DNA of 64,000 nt from the NCBI RefSeq assembly GCF_006546825.1, contig NZ_VICC01000001.1, positions 126,191 to 190,190 of the forward strand, written 5' to 3'. The stretch's first letter is position 1. Each line of letters opens with the position of its first letter. The notes beneath the pieces are model-generated. The model made no database searches. It was given only the letters and a program-made list of their open reading frames with translations, and had not been told where the DNA came from. This DNA comes from Actinomyces oris (GTDB lineage: Bacteria; Actinomycetota; Actinomycetes; Actinomycetales; Actinomycetaceae). This document shows positions 1-8,011 of this stretch, piece after piece. The position numbers and the translations under genes are program-made.

Positions 1-461
1 ACGACAACAATACCCAGCTTCATCGACCCTCCGAAGGCACCCACAGTGCAAACGACAACATTGCCGACGAGCCCGACGACGCCAGTGAGCGCCCAGGCCC
101 GCTGCGAGGCGGCCCTGTCCCGCTCGTCCCCCCGCTTCTCAAGCTCACGGACAACGAAGGTCTCGTATCCGCGCCTCTTGGCGACGATCAGGGCGACGTA
201 GACGAGCATCATGGCTGACGCTCCACTGGCGCCACCATAGAGAAAGCCGTTGGACATCGGGATCGTCAACGCCGCCACCCACAGAAGGGTCACGACGGCG
301 ACAACGTAGACCATGCGCCCGACGACGGGCGGCCGCGGCTTGGCGTCCTTCAGGCCCGCCCGAGCACTCGGCGTCGAGTCGGAGGAGGACGAACCGGCGG
401 CCGCAGCGGAGGAAGGGGTGGGCGTGGGCGGCGTGAGCGGCGTGGGCTCTGACTCAGACAT
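1..461 (-). CDS. Partial small integral membrane protein, DUF2178-like (C-terminus beyond window edge)
   Basis: The reading frame is open from the ATG at 461-459 to the left edge of the window with no stop, 153 codons. A Ser/Thr/Pro/Ala-rich cytoplasmic N-terminus of about 40 residues is followed by a membrane segment (VYVVAVVTLLWVAAL), a second one around FLYGGASGASAMMLVYVALI, a charged loop containing GDERDRAASQRAWAL, and a third (VVGLVGNVVVCTVGAFGG). The charged DERD loop before a helix resembles small actinobacterial/firmicute DUF2178 membrane proteins that are usually encoded beside an XRE regulator. The start overlaps the end of the upstream regulator (TCTTCCATGTCTGA), so the pair is translationally coupled. 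The function is unknown; the family name is inferred from pattern and context only. Confidence 0.75.
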   Translation of the reverse strand, partial: MSESEPTPLTPPTPTPSSAAAAGSSSSDSTPSARAGLKDAKPRPPVVGRMVYVVAVVTLLWVAALTIPMSNGFLYGGASGASAMMLVYVALIVAKRRGYETFVVRELEKRGDERDRAASQRAWALTGVVGLVGNVVVCTVGAFGGSMKLGIVV

Positions 462-651
462 GGAAGATCTCCTCAACAGTGGTCTCGAAGTAGCGGGCGA
501 TGGCGATGGCCAAGGGAAGGGAGGGGTCGTACTTGCCCTTCTCGATGGAGTTGATGCTCTGTCTGGAGACACCCAGGGCGACTCCGAACTGGGCCTGGGT
601 GAGACCACGAGCCTCGCGCAGGCTGCGCACGTCGTTATCCACGGTCTTCAC
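454..651 (-). CDS. XRE/Cro-type helix-turn-helix regulator, 65 aa
   Basis: This 65-residue protein is essentially a single HTH domain: LREARGLTQAQFGVALGVSRQSINSIEKGKYDPSLPLAIAIARYFETTVEEIF. The sequence TQAQFGVALGVSRQSIN is the helix-turn-helix itself, and the family (YozG/PadR-operon type mini-repressors) usually controls its own operon with a membrane protein. It lies 27 nt downstream of another membrane-protein gene and overlaps the start of a DUF2178-like gene, so three genes probably form one leftward operon. It probably binds DNA as a dimer; the ligand or signal is unknown. The inverted repeats upstream of the operon (1111-1172) are the natural operator candidates. Confidence 0.9.
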   Translation of the reverse strand: MKTVDNDVRSLREARGLTQAQFGVALGVSRQSINSIEKGKYDPSLPLAIAIARYFETTVEEIFHV

Positions 652-678
652 CGCCCGGGGCGCGGCGAGACAACCGGC

Positions 679-1074
679 TCACGCCGCAGCCGCGTTCCGG
701 ACGGCACGCAGTCGCGGGGACAGCCACGCGACACCGACGATGGAGACACCGATCATGGCGGCGCCCATGAGGTGAACGACCAGCGGAAGTGGTCCGGCCG
801 AGAGATGACTGGTCGCCGGGAACACGAAGCTCACCATGATGCCGGTGGGGAGGGCGCAGACGAAACTGGTTTGCTGCTGTCCGAGCTTCTTGAGGAGCTC
901 GGACGCCTCCTCGGCACGGACCTCGGGCAGATGGCGAGCCGAGTACCGGTAGACGAGCAGGTAGAGGACGATCCCGGCGACGATGCCACCGACCACCCCG
1001 GCAACGAAGGTGACAGCGGAGGAGGTCGACGACGTGGCGGCCAGGACAGAAGGAGCGGAGACGGCGGAGAGCAT
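679..1074 (-). CDS. Small membrane protein of an XRE-regulated operon, 131 aa
   Basis: The protein has an N-terminal hydrophobic stretch, a strong membrane helix (VTFVAGVVGGIVAGIVLYLLVY), a charged segment with LPEVRAEEASELLKKLGQQ, and two further helices around SFVCALPTGIMVSFVF and MGAAMIGVSIVGVAWL. I chose the ATG at 1074 because AAGGG lies about 9 nt upstream; longer starts (TTG 1098, ATG 1083) lack a suitably spaced ribosome site. It is the first gene of a leftward operon with an XRE regulator and a DUF2178-like membrane protein. I do not recognise a named family, and no catalytic motif is visible. Confidence 0.7.
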   Translation of the reverse strand: MLSAVSAPSVLAATSSTSSAVTFVAGVVGGIVAGIVLYLLVYRYSARHLPEVRAEEASELLKKLGQQQTSFVCALPTGIMVSFVFPATSHLSAGPLPLVVHLMGAAMIGVSIVGVAWLSPRLRAVRNAAAA

Positions 1075-1110
1075 GGCGATCATCCCTTGATTAGCCAATC
1101 ACCCCGAGAG

Positions 1111-1172
1111 AGGGTGTCATGTTTGCTTGACATGTCTAGTGTGCTTGACAGGGCCGACCATGTCAAGCGTGC
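1111..1172. promoter_or_regulatory. Operator/promoter region of the XRE-membrane protein operon
   Basis: The word TGCTTGACA occurs at 1124-1132 and 1142-1150 and its complement TGTCAAGCGTGC at 1161-1172. They form nested inverted repeats: TGTCA(1115-1119)/TGACA(1128-1132) and TTGACA(1145-1150)/TGTCAA(1161-1166). Read leftward, the TGTCAA at 1161 is a perfect TTGACA -35 hexamer, but the -10 is weak. This arrangement suits autoregulation by the XRE protein encoded at 454-651. This is inference from repeats alone. Confidence 0.5.
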
Positions 1173-1233
1173 TTCACTCGAAGAGTCCGGGTCCCCCTGA
1201 CACCCCACCCCATACGAACTCATCAACAAAAAA

Positions 1234-1267
1234 TTCAGAATCGACGCGGCTCCGGGTCGATTCTGAA
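1234..1267. terminator. 12-bp perfect hairpin, possible terminator
   Basis: TTCAGAATCGAC (1234-1245) pairs perfectly with GTCGATTCTGAA (1256-1267) around a 10-nt loop. The left side is flanked by an A-tract, which would read as a U-tract on a leftward transcript; the right side is followed by GATTTTGT. It lies between divergent genes, so its role (insulator, attenuator or a remnant of an inserted element) is unclear. Confidence 0.45.
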
Positions 1268-1395
1268 GATTTTGTCGATCTGCTTGCGAGCCAGGCGGTG
1301 CACCGGGCGCACGCAGGCTAGCAGCGCGCCACCTTCACGCAAACGTTATTGCACACAATGTGCAAGAACAAAGGAGTATCGCTTAGCATCCCACC

Positions 1396-1764
1396 ATGGC
1401 TGAGCGCACGTACACCATTAATGCACCAATCGATCAAGTTCGATCAATCGTTACCGAGTTCTTCACTCAGGAGGGCTGGACCGTCGCGCCCTTCTCCACC
1501 GATACCCTCCAGATCACCCGCGGCAAGAAGGGCATGTCCATCGCCTTCGGCGCACTCATGGGCAGCAACTTCTATCTTTCGCAGAACCTTCAGTTCGGGA
1601 CCGGCCCGCACGGTGAGACCCTGGTGCGCTACCTGTCCTCGACGGGGTCGGCCATCATCGGCGGCGCCCTGGGCATGCGCAAGGCCGTCAAGACGCACGC
1701 CGAGTACGCCGAGAAGCTCGCCGACGCCCTGCAGGCCCGAGACATCCTCATGAGCATCCGGTAG
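1396..1764 (+). CDS. Small conserved-type protein of unknown function, 122 aa
   Basis: I do not recognise this protein with certainty. It begins MAERTYTINAPIDQVRSIV, continues with EGWTVAPFSTDTLQITRGKKG and has a Gly-rich helical stretch (GSAIIGGALGMRKAVKTH) before an alpha-helical C-terminus. The opening beta strand with an NAPIDQVRSIV helix recalls START/polyketide-cyclase-like folds, but this is only a fold guess. There is no signal peptide. The frame is closed by TAG at 1384, so ATG 1396 is the only reasonable start; AGGAG lies rather far (about 20 nt) upstream. A palindrome TTATTGCACACAATGTGCAA at about 1348-1367 may be an operator. Confidence 0.65.
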   Translation: MAERTYTINAPIDQVRSIVTEFFTQEGWTVAPFSTDTLQITRGKKGMSIAFGALMGSNFYLSQNLQFGTGPHGETLVRYLSSTGSAIIGGALGMRKAVKTHAEYAEKLADALQARDILMSIR

Positions 1765-1908
1765 CCGCCGGCTCCTGCGCGTCTCCCCTCGTCCCTATCC
1801 CCCCACTGCGCCTCCGGTCCTCCACTGCCCGGGGGCCACCTGCTGCGCAGCCCCCTCCCCCGATCCGACGTCTGCCCCGTCCACTCCCCCACCGGGCACA
1901 ATCGGGGC

Positions 1909-4900
1909 ATGACTCGCACCGGGCCGCAGGGCCACACGCAGCCCCCGCAGACCGACCCCATCAGGGCGCTGCTCGCCTCGCCGCCGGACCTGCCTGTGGT
2001 CGAGGTGCTGCCCGAGCTGCGGGAGCTCCTCTGCCCCAGCCTTTCCGCCTCCAACGACGCCGGCGCCTGCCTGGTCCTCACCGCCCCACCCGGCACCGGT
2101 AAGACGACGCTCGTCCCGCCGCTTCTGGCCGACGTCCTTACCGACGTCCCTGCCGGCACCCCGGGGCGCGCCCAGGAACGCCGGCCGGGCCGCGTCGTCG
2201 TCACCCAGCCGCGACGCATCGCCGCCCGCGCGGCCGCCCGCCACCTGGCCGACCTCCTGGGAGAGGAGGTCGGCGGCATCGTCGGATACGCGGTGCGCGG
2301 GGAGCGGCGCGCCGGCCCGGACACGCGGATCGAGGTCGTCACCGCCGGGCTCCTCCTGCGCCGTCTCCAGCGGGACCCGGAGCTGAGCGGCGTCGACGCC
2401 GTCATCCTCGATGAGGTCCACGAGCGCTCCTTGGACAGCGACCTGCTCCTGGCCCTCCTGGCGGACGCGCGCGCCGCCCTGCGCGAGGACCTCACCCTCG
2501 TGGCCATGTCCGCCACGCTCGACGCCGACCGCCTGCGCCGCATCCTGGGCGGCTCGTCGGGCAGTTCCTCGGGCGGTGCCGCCCCACTGGTGGAGGTGCC
2601 CGGGCGCCTCCACCCCCTTGAGGAGGTGTGGGCGCCGCCGGAGCGCACCGGTCGCCTGGGGCCGCGCGGGGTGCCGCGGGAGTTCCTCGCCCACATCGCC
2701 GCCACCGTGGAGCGGGCCCTGGACGAACGCTCCGGTGACATGCTGGTCTTCCTGCCCGGGGCCCGCGAAGTCGACGACGTCGTCTCCCGTCTGCGCGGTG
2801 CGGCTCCCGAGGGCGTGGACGTCCTGCCGCTGCACGGTCGCCTGCCCGCGAGCGCCCAGGATGCGGCCCTGGCCCCGAGCCCGGCGGGGCGGCGGCGCGT
2901 CGTGGTGGCCACGAACGTGGCCGAGTCCTCGCTGACGGTGCCCGGGGTGCGGGTGGTGGTGGACTCCACGCTGGCGCGCGAGCCGCGCCTGGACGTGGCC
3001 CGCTCCATGAGCGGCCTGGTGACGGTGGGGGTCTCGCGGGCGGCCGGGGTGCAGCGGGCCGGGCGGGCGGGGCGCGAGGGGCCCGGCGTCGTCTACCGCT
3101 GCTGCTCGCCCACGGACTGGGCGCGCTCGCCGCTGGCTCCAACCCCGGAGATCCTCTCGGCCGACCTCACCGGTGCGGCCCTGGAGCTGGCCGTGTGGGG
3201 AGTTCCCGACGGCGCGGGACTGGCCTGGGTCGATGAGCCGCCGGCTGCGGCGCTGGCGGCAGCACGGGAAGCGTTGGAGCACCTGGGCCTGGCCGGCGCC
3301 GATGGCGTGACGCCCCTGGGGCGGGCGGTGGCCGGGCTGCCCGCGGGCGTGCGTGAGGCGCGGGCCCTGCTGGCGACGACGCCGGTCCTGGGGGCGCGGC
3401 GGGCGGCGCGGGCGACGGCGCTGCTGACCGCCGACCTGCGCGCGCCCGGCGGGGACCTGACAGCCCTGGCCCGACAGGTGCGCGGTGGCGGTGCCGGGTC
3501 GGGGGCGTGGAAGGCGGAGGCACGCCGACTGGAGCAGGCCTGCCGGCGCGCCACCTCAGAGCAGTCCGGGGCCCCCGAGGACCCGGGCTCCGCGAGCAGT
3601 GGACCACAGGCTCCGGGCGCAACAGAGGCAGCCGGTTCGCCGGGCACGGGCCGAGACCGGGAGACTCCCGGACGGCCCGAGGATCCGGCCGCCGCGAGCA
3701 GTGGACCGCAGGCACCTGACGCGTTGGGGATCTCCGGCTCGCCGGCCACGGGCCGGGAGGATGCGGGCCGGCCCGGAGGCGTCGGCGGGGATGCTCCCGG
3801 GAGCAGCGAGGGCGCCGGGGCGCACGACCTGGAGTCGGCGGTGGCACTGGTGGCCGGGACGGCGCAGCCGCAGTGGATCGCGCGACGTCGGGGGCCGGCC
3901 CCGCAGGCGGGCAAGGAGGCGCACTACGCGAGCGTCGCCGGGACCGGGCTGCGCCTGCCGGCGGGCTCGGCGCTGGCGGAGTCCGAGTGGCTGGCGGTGG
4001 CGGGCGTGGACCTGACCAGTGGGCGCGGCGACGCACTCATCCGGGCCTCGGCTCCCCTCGATGAGCAGACGGCCCTGGAGCTGGCCGGGGCCTGGCTGAC
4101 CGAGGAGGAGCGCACCATCTGGGAGGGCGGACGCCTGCGCACGGAGCGCCTGCGCCGCCTGGGGGCCATCACGCTCACCACCACCCCGGGGCCGCCGCCG
4201 GGTCCGGCGCAGGTGGCGGAGGCCGTCGTCGCACGGGTGCGCGCCGCCGGGGCCGATGCCGGCCTGGCCGTGCTGCCCTGGGATGAGGAGGCCCTCGGCC
4301 TGCGCGCCCGCCTGGCCCTGCTGCACGAGCACCTGGGCGAGCCCTGGCCGGATGTGAGTGGTGCGGCCCTGGTGGAGCGGGCCGAGGAGTGGCTGGCCCC
4401 GACGGTGACGAGCCTGGCCGGGCAGGCCGGAGGGTCAGGCGGGTCGGGTAGGCCCGGTGAGTCGGCGGCGTCGGGCCCGGGGAGTCGCCGTTTCAGCCTG
4501 GAGCAGCTGGACGTGGCCCAGGCGCTGCGGGCGCTGCTGCCGTGGCCGCAGGCGGCACGCCTGGACGAGCTGGTGCCCGAACGCATCGAGGTCCCCTCCG
4601 GCTCACAGGTGCGGGTGGACTACACGGGGGTGGCCGGCAGGGCGGCCGGGACAGCTGGCTCGGTGGGTTCAGCAGGCCCGGCCGAAGCCGGGCAGGTGGG
4701 TCGGCCGGTGCTGGCGGTGCGGGTCCAGGAGTGCTTCGGCTGGGAGGCCACGCCGCGGATCGTGGAGGGCCGGGTGGCGGTGCTGCTGCACCTGCTCTCT
4801 CCGGCGCGCCGGCCGGTGGCGGTCACCGACGACCTGGCCTCCTTCTGGGAGCAGGGCTACCCGCAGGTCCGCGCCGAGATGCGGGGCCGCTACCCCAAGC

Positions 4901-4962
4901 ACGCCTGGCCGGAGGACCCGTGGAACGCGCCCGCCACGAGGGGGACTGGACGGCGTCGGTAG
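1909..4962 (+). CDS. hrpB: ATP-dependent helicase HrpB (DEAH/RHA family)
   Basis: A 1017-residue DEAH-box helicase of the HrpB group, cytoplasmic, presumed to unwind RNA in an ATP-dependent way. Motifs run in order: Walker A PPGTGKTT (60-67), motif Ia TQPRRIAARAA (99-109), motif II DEVH (168-171), motif III SAT (201-203), motif V VVVATNVAESSLTVPG (331-346) and motif VI QRAGRAGR (382-389). The C-terminal HrpB-specific region ends GRYPKHAWPEDPWNAPA, typical of the family. It is about 200 residues longer than the enterobacterial protein because of Ala/Pro/Gly/Ser-rich inserts at about 550-640, 830-855 and 905-925. The start fits a leaderless mRNA (CACAAT, 6 nt, ATG). It is encoded alone between unrelated genes. 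In bacteria its precise role is poorly defined. Confidence 0.95.
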   Translation: MTRTGPQGHTQPPQTDPIRALLASPPDLPVVEVLPELRELLCPSLSASNDAGACLVLTAPPGTGKTTLVPPLLADVLTDVPAGTPGRAQERRPGRVVVTQPRRIAARAAARHLADLLGEEVGGIVGYAVRGERRAGPDTRIEVVTAGLLLRRLQRDPELSGVDAVILDEVHERSLDSDLLLALLADARAALREDLTLVAMSATLDADRLRRILGGSSGSSSGGAAPLVEVPGRLHPLEEVWAPPERTGRLGPRGVPREFLAHIAATVERALDERSGDMLVFLPGAREVDDVVSRLRGAAPEGVDVLPLHGRLPASAQDAALAPSPAGRRRVVVATNVAESSLTVPGVRVVVDSTLAREPRLDVARSMSGLVTVGVSRAAGVQRAGRAGREGPGVVYRCCSPTDWARSPLAPTPEILSADLTGAALELAVWGVPDGAGLAWVDEPPAAALAAAREALEHLGLAGADGVTPLGRAVAGLPAGVREARALLATTPVLGARRAARATALLTADLRAPGGDLTALARQVRGGGAGSGAWKAEARRLEQACRRATSEQSGAPEDPGSASSGPQAPGATEAAGSPGTGRDRETPGRPEDPAAASSGPQAPDALGISGSPATGREDAGRPGGVGGDAPGSSEGAGAHDLESAVALVAGTAQPQWIARRRGPAPQAGKEAHYASVAGTGLRLPAGSALAESEWLAVAGVDLTSGRGDALIRASAPLDEQTALELAGAWLTEEERTIWEGGRLRTERLRRLGAITLTTTPGPPPGPAQVAEAVVARVRAAGADAGLAVLPWDEEALGLRARLALLHEHLGEPWPDVSGAALVERAEEWLAPTVTSLAGQAGGSGGSGRPGESAASGPGSRRFSLEQLDVAQALRALLPWPQAARLDELVPERIEVPSGSQVRVDYTGVAGRAAGTAGSVGSAGPAEAGQVGRPVLAVRVQECFGWEATPRIVEGRVAVLLHLLSPARRPVAVTDDLASFWEQGYPQVRAEMRGRYPKHAWPEDPWNAPATRGTGRRR
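3574..3777 (+). repeat. Two tandem 102-bp (34-residue) imperfect units inside hrpB
   Basis: Units 3574-3675 and 3676-3777 both encode EDP...ASSGPQAP...GSP.TGR...GRP. The duplication is in frame and lies in a linker insertion of the helicase, outside the motor motifs. Copy number is likely to vary between strains. Confidence 0.75.
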
Positions 4963-5170
4963 GCGGGGGCGAAGCTCACCCCGGGCCGTCCGGGGACGGT
5001 GGGCGACGAGTGCCGCAACGGGAAACGAGTACCGCGGCGGACCGGGGCTACCGGTCCTGTCAGTCCTGCCAGCACCACTGGGGCCCGCCGAAGGGCCCCG
5101 ACCCCGGGGCCGTTCACGAACCGCCCCGGCCGGCTCACCAGCCCGGAGGGCAACCAGCCGGGCAGGGGCC

Positions 5171-5632
5171 TCACCAGGTGGAGGCGTCCAGGCGGCTGAA
5201 GCGGAAGCCGGTGGGGTTGCGCTCGGTGTCGGGGTCGGCGTCGGGCACCACGTATCCGACGATCTGGAGGTTCCAGGTGCCGCGCCCACCCCACAGGGTG
5301 GCCGTGGTGCGGGTGCGGCCGCGCACCACCGGGAAGCCGGCGATGGTGTCGGGCTGGACGGAGACCACCTCGTGGTCGTGGTAGCGCATGGCGCCGTTGG
5401 CGATGTCGCCGAGCCACTCGACCTTGGGCTGGGGGTAGCCGGTCATGTGGGTCAGGACGCAGTAGTCGGTGAGCAGGGCATCAATCGCCTTGGTATCAGC
5501 GGCGACCATGGCGTCGCACAGGAGCGAATAGAGGTCAGCGGCCGCACGCGGCGCGATCTCGGAGGCGTGGGGGTGCGGGGCCTGAATGCGGGAACGGGAC
5601 AGGGTTCGGGATTCGTGGGGACGGCGACTCAT
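5171..5632 (-). CDS. NTF2/SnoaL-like domain protein, 153 aa
   Basis: The pattern AAADLYSLLCDAMVAADTKAIDALLTD, then VLTHMTGYPQPKVEWLGDIANGAMRYHDHEVVSV and RTRTTATLWGGRGTWNLQIVGYVV matches the NTF2-like (DUF4440/SnoaL-like) cone fold: a helix pair, a conserved W in the loop, then long strands. Such proteins may be small hydrolases or isomerases or ligand-binding proteins; no catalytic residue can be assigned. I start at ATG 5632 because the upstream 38 codons are Arg/Pro-rich and show no domain. TACTCT lies 7 nt before this ATG, compatible with a leaderless start. It is a single leftward gene next to the integrated element. Confidence 0.8.
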   Translation of the reverse strand: MSRRPHESRTLSRSRIQAPHPHASEIAPRAAADLYSLLCDAMVAADTKAIDALLTDYCVLTHMTGYPQPKVEWLGDIANGAMRYHDHEVVSVQPDTIAGFPVVRGRTRTTATLWGGRGTWNLQIVGYVVPDADPDTERNPTGFRFSRLDASTW

Positions 5633-5917
5633 AGGCCAAGAGTACGGCCCGACGTCGAATACATGAGGGACCAAGAGCTCCGGCGGCCGGGTCGGGGCAC
5701 GGGGCCGCAGCGAGCGGCAACGGGCCGCATGAGGCGGCGACTCCACGAGGGTGAGGATCTACTGGCCGGGGGTTGTGCGTACTGGACGAGCCCCCGACCC
5801 CCGTGGAGTACACCCGCCCCTCCCCCAGTGACCCCGGCCCTCGTGCAGTACAGGCGTCTCACGACGTCGAGCAGCCACCGGCCATCAACACGGGCAGCGC
5901 CGCAACCGGCAACGCGA

Positions 5918-5956
5918 AGGGCCCGCCGTACAGCTCCTGGCTGCTCGGCGGGCCCT
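5918..5956. terminator. Hairpin next to attL, probably the original tRNA-Ser terminator
   Basis: AGGGCCCGCCG (5918-5928) pairs with CGGCGGGCCCT (5946-5956), 11 bp with a 17-nt loop. It sits 3 nt outside the left copy of the tRNA-derived 45-bp repeat, exactly where the terminator of the tRNA-Ser gene would have been before integration. Confidence 0.6.
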
Positions 5957-5959
5957 CCC

Positions 5960-6004
5960 GTGGCGGTAGCGCTGGGATTCGAACCCAGGGTGGCTATGAA
6001 CCAC
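5960..6004. other. attL: left copy of the 45-bp tRNA-Ser core
   Basis: This copy contains the encoded CCA, acceptor 3' strand, T-arm and variable-arm sequence of tRNA-Ser (reverse orientation) but stops there; the sequence beyond 6004 no longer matches the tRNA. It is identical to 14687-14731 over 45 of 45 bases, with mismatches immediately on both sides. Confidence 0.92.
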
Positions 6005-6110
6005 GTAGTAGCAGAGGGTTGCAGCACGGTCCACCCCTTTCGCTTTTCGGCACTATCTCAACGTTTCTGCTACAGCGAAGCACTAGGTAACTGCGAGTAG
6101 TTGGCGAGAG

Positions 6111-6130
6111 TTGTGGGCAATATGTGGGCA
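6111..6130 (+). repeat. Putative integrase arm-type site, left (P' arm)
   Basis: TTGTGGGCAATATGTGGGCA occurs here, 106 nt inside attL, and again at 14582-14601, 85 nt inside attR, in the same orientation. Each copy holds two TGTGGGCA words. Short repeated sites flanking the core on both arms are characteristic of attachment sites used by tyrosine integrases with an arm-binding domain. Confidence 0.6.
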
Positions 6131-6147
6131 CGGTCTATGCTCTTGGC

Positions 6148-6897
6148 GTGGACGAGACGTTCTGGGCTGCCGCCGGAGTCGTTGTGGCGCTGGTCGTGGG
6201 CCTTGGCGGCATCGGCTTGTCGTTGTGGAGCATCATCACTGCACGTACGGCGAACAGGACCGCCGAGGAAGCAAGCGGTGCTGCGGCTGAGGCGAACCGG
6301 CTCGCAGCGAAGGTGCATGCAGACAACCTCAAGCTGCAAGCGCCAATCCTTGTTGTGAAGACCTTCGCCCCTGGAGACACCGGAGTGCAGGTCGTGGTGC
6401 ACAACTACGGCTCCGGCCCGGCAGTCTCGGTAAGCATCCGCTTCGATGACGACGACACTAACGACCGCTTCCCGCCGTTCGCACCAGGCACGATGCGGGT
6501 GATTGAGGCTGGCGGGGACGGCGTGTTCTGGGCCCCCGTCAGGAGCGATGAGTATCTCGCTCGCGTGGGTCCCGACGGCCGTATACGCATCAGGTGGGCG
6601 AATCAGCTTGGGCAGTATCAGGAGGAACGATCTGCCACGCGAGCGGCCGCCAGGGGACTCTTCAACGCGATGCTTCGTCGCAGCATGCAACAGCTTCGTG
6701 AGTCGGATGACTCTCAACACCTCGAGTCGGACGAGCACGGCCAGGACGGCACCAAGCAGAGCAGCGCGGGAGAGAGCACAGGCAACGGGACTCAGGATGT
6801 CACGGAAACTGACCACGACTCCGTCGAATCCGGAGAGACCTCATCATCCGCTCCGGCGCCGCAAGACGGGATTCCCCCTCAGCCCCTTCCTCAGTGA
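6148..6897 (+). CDS. Single-pass membrane protein of the integrated element, 249 aa
   Basis: The protein has an N-terminal transmembrane helix (FWAAAGVVVALVVGLGGIGLSLWSII, about residues 4-30), then an Ala-rich helical segment that looks coiled-coil (TAEEASGAAAEANRLAAKVHADNLKLQAP), a beta-rich cytoplasmic domain (PILVVKTFAPGDTGVQVVVHNYGSGPAVSVSIRFDD), and a long acidic, Ser/Thr/Gln-rich disordered tail from about residue 180. I prefer GTG 6148, which lies 6 nt after TATGCT (leaderless type); an in-frame GTG at 6124 would lie within the arm-type repeat. It is the only rightward gene at this end and is not part of the main leftward block. Its function is unknown; exclusion or membrane-sensing roles are possible but unsupported. 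Confidence 0.7.
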   Translation: MDETFWAAAGVVVALVVGLGGIGLSLWSIITARTANRTAEEASGAAAEANRLAAKVHADNLKLQAPILVVKTFAPGDTGVQVVVHNYGSGPAVSVSIRFDDDDTNDRFPPFAPGTMRVIEAGGDGVFWAPVRSDEYLARVGPDGRIRIRWANQLGQYQEERSATRAAARGLFNAMLRRSMQQLRESDDSQHLESDEHGQDGTKQSSAGESTGNGTQDVTETDHDSVESGETSSSAPAPQDGIPPQPLPQ

Positions 6898-7069
6898 TTC
6901 CAAGGGATTATCCGTTTCCGAGGAATCGCGAAGAGCGCGAACTGACCACCACCCCACTTCCCGACCACACGGAAGCACCTCCAGTTTTCCGCAGCATCAC
7001 AGGCAAAAGTCCAAGTCTGGAGATTGCCAGACCCGTACACAGAAAAAACAACAGCATCTCACGGTAGTG

Positions 7070-7103
7070 GGGCGGGGTGGGGTACGGGGTCCCCACCCCG
7101 CCC
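7070..7103. terminator. 13-bp GC hairpin between convergent genes
   Basis: GGGCGGGGTGGGG (7070-7082) pairs perfectly with CCCCACCCCGCCC (7091-7103) around an 8-nt loop. It lies between the rightward membrane-protein gene and the leftward small-gene block, so it could terminate both transcripts. No U-tract follows directly; on the leftward strand a T-run appears about 25 nt on. Confidence 0.65.
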
Positions 7104-7160
7104 ACTTCCTCGAGTCGAACGTCTGTGCGACGGTTACGAGCGAGATGGCGCGCGGTGGTG

Positions 7161-8003
7161 TCAGCGGTAGATCTGTTCGAGGTCGCGCCAAGCGCTCTTG
7201 ATCTCTTGCAACCGCTCGACGGTGAGCTCGACGCCGTCGTCCATGGTGATCCTGCCGCCGTTGGGCACGAGGCTCTGGCCGGATTCGGAGAAGGCTGGCT
7301 CTTTGACCAGGACGTTCACGGGCAAGTCGATCCCGTTATGTCCGTGCTGGACGCCGGTGTAGGCAGGCAGATCCTCGCGCACCCGTATGAGTGTGCGCTG
7401 GCGCTCGAGCAGGGCGTGTTGCTTGGACAGGTCGAGCTCGGGAACCGCGATCTGCTCGGGGACGAATCCCATGGCCCTGTTCCGGGTTTGAAGCGCCGTG
7501 ATGAGACGGGGCAGCCCGACGTTGGCGTCGAACTGCGCAGCAGCGTTCCTGCACTGCGTCTCTGCCGAGTTCAGAGCTTCCTGATACGCATCGGCTGCGG
7601 ACTGGAACTCAGCTCTTGCGTTGGCGATGATCTTGTCGGCGTGCTCGATCATCAGGTCGCAGAGGCGGCGGTAGCTCTCCTCGAGGGCGGCGTGGGTGGC
7701 GGTGGCGGTAATGGAGGCGGCGTGGTTCTCCCGGTGGGCCCGGTCCACATTCGGGGTGGCGTCGAGTCCCTCGGTATCGCCGGCCAGGATCTTGTTCTTG
7801 AGGGCTTGGGCGTCAAGGAGCTCGGCGCTCTTCAGGTTCTGTTCACACGCCTCCTTGCTGGCGGCGACGTGGGTCTCCTCCCACTGGATCTCGAGGGCGT
7901 CGATCTTCCTGGCCAGGGCGACGACGTCAGCCGGGAAGATCCGTTCGTCGGTGGGGAGCACGGAGATGTTCTGGCGGTCGATGGCGGTGCTGTTGCGCTG
8001 CAT
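7161..8003 (-). CDS. Helical/coiled-coil protein of unknown function, 280 aa
   Basis: I do not recognise a family. The sequence is strongly helical: residues from about 15 to 70 (FPADVVALARKIDALEIQWEE..., SKEACEQNLKSAELLDAQAL) and about 100 to 150 (ALEESYRRLCDLMIEHADK, AEFQSAADAYQEALNSAETQ) look like coiled coils. A more variable C-terminal part includes NGGRITMDDGVELTVERLQEIKSAWRDL. No signal peptide or membrane segment is present. I start at ATG 8003, which has GAGGAG 6 nt upstream. It is the last gene of the leftward block and follows the preceding gene within 10 nt, so it is co-transcribed. Cysteines occur only as scattered residues, arguing against a metal site. Confidence 0.8.
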   Translation of the reverse strand: MQRNSTAIDRQNISVLPTDERIFPADVVALARKIDALEIQWEETHVAASKEACEQNLKSAELLDAQALKNKILAGDTEGLDATPNVDRAHRENHAASITATATHAALEESYRRLCDLMIEHADKIIANARAEFQSAADAYQEALNSAETQCRNAAAQFDANVGLPRLITALQTRNRAMGFVPEQIAVPELDLSKQHALLERQRTLIRVREDLPAYTGVQHGHNGIDLPVNVLVKEPAFSESGQSLVPNGGRITMDDGVELTVERLQEIKSAWRDLEQIYR

Positions 8004-8011
8004 GGTTCTCC

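Noticed and set aside
5960-6004. A second tRNA-Ser gene
   Set aside because: Only the 3' half is present; the D-arm and anticodon arm are missing, so it is an attachment-site fragment.
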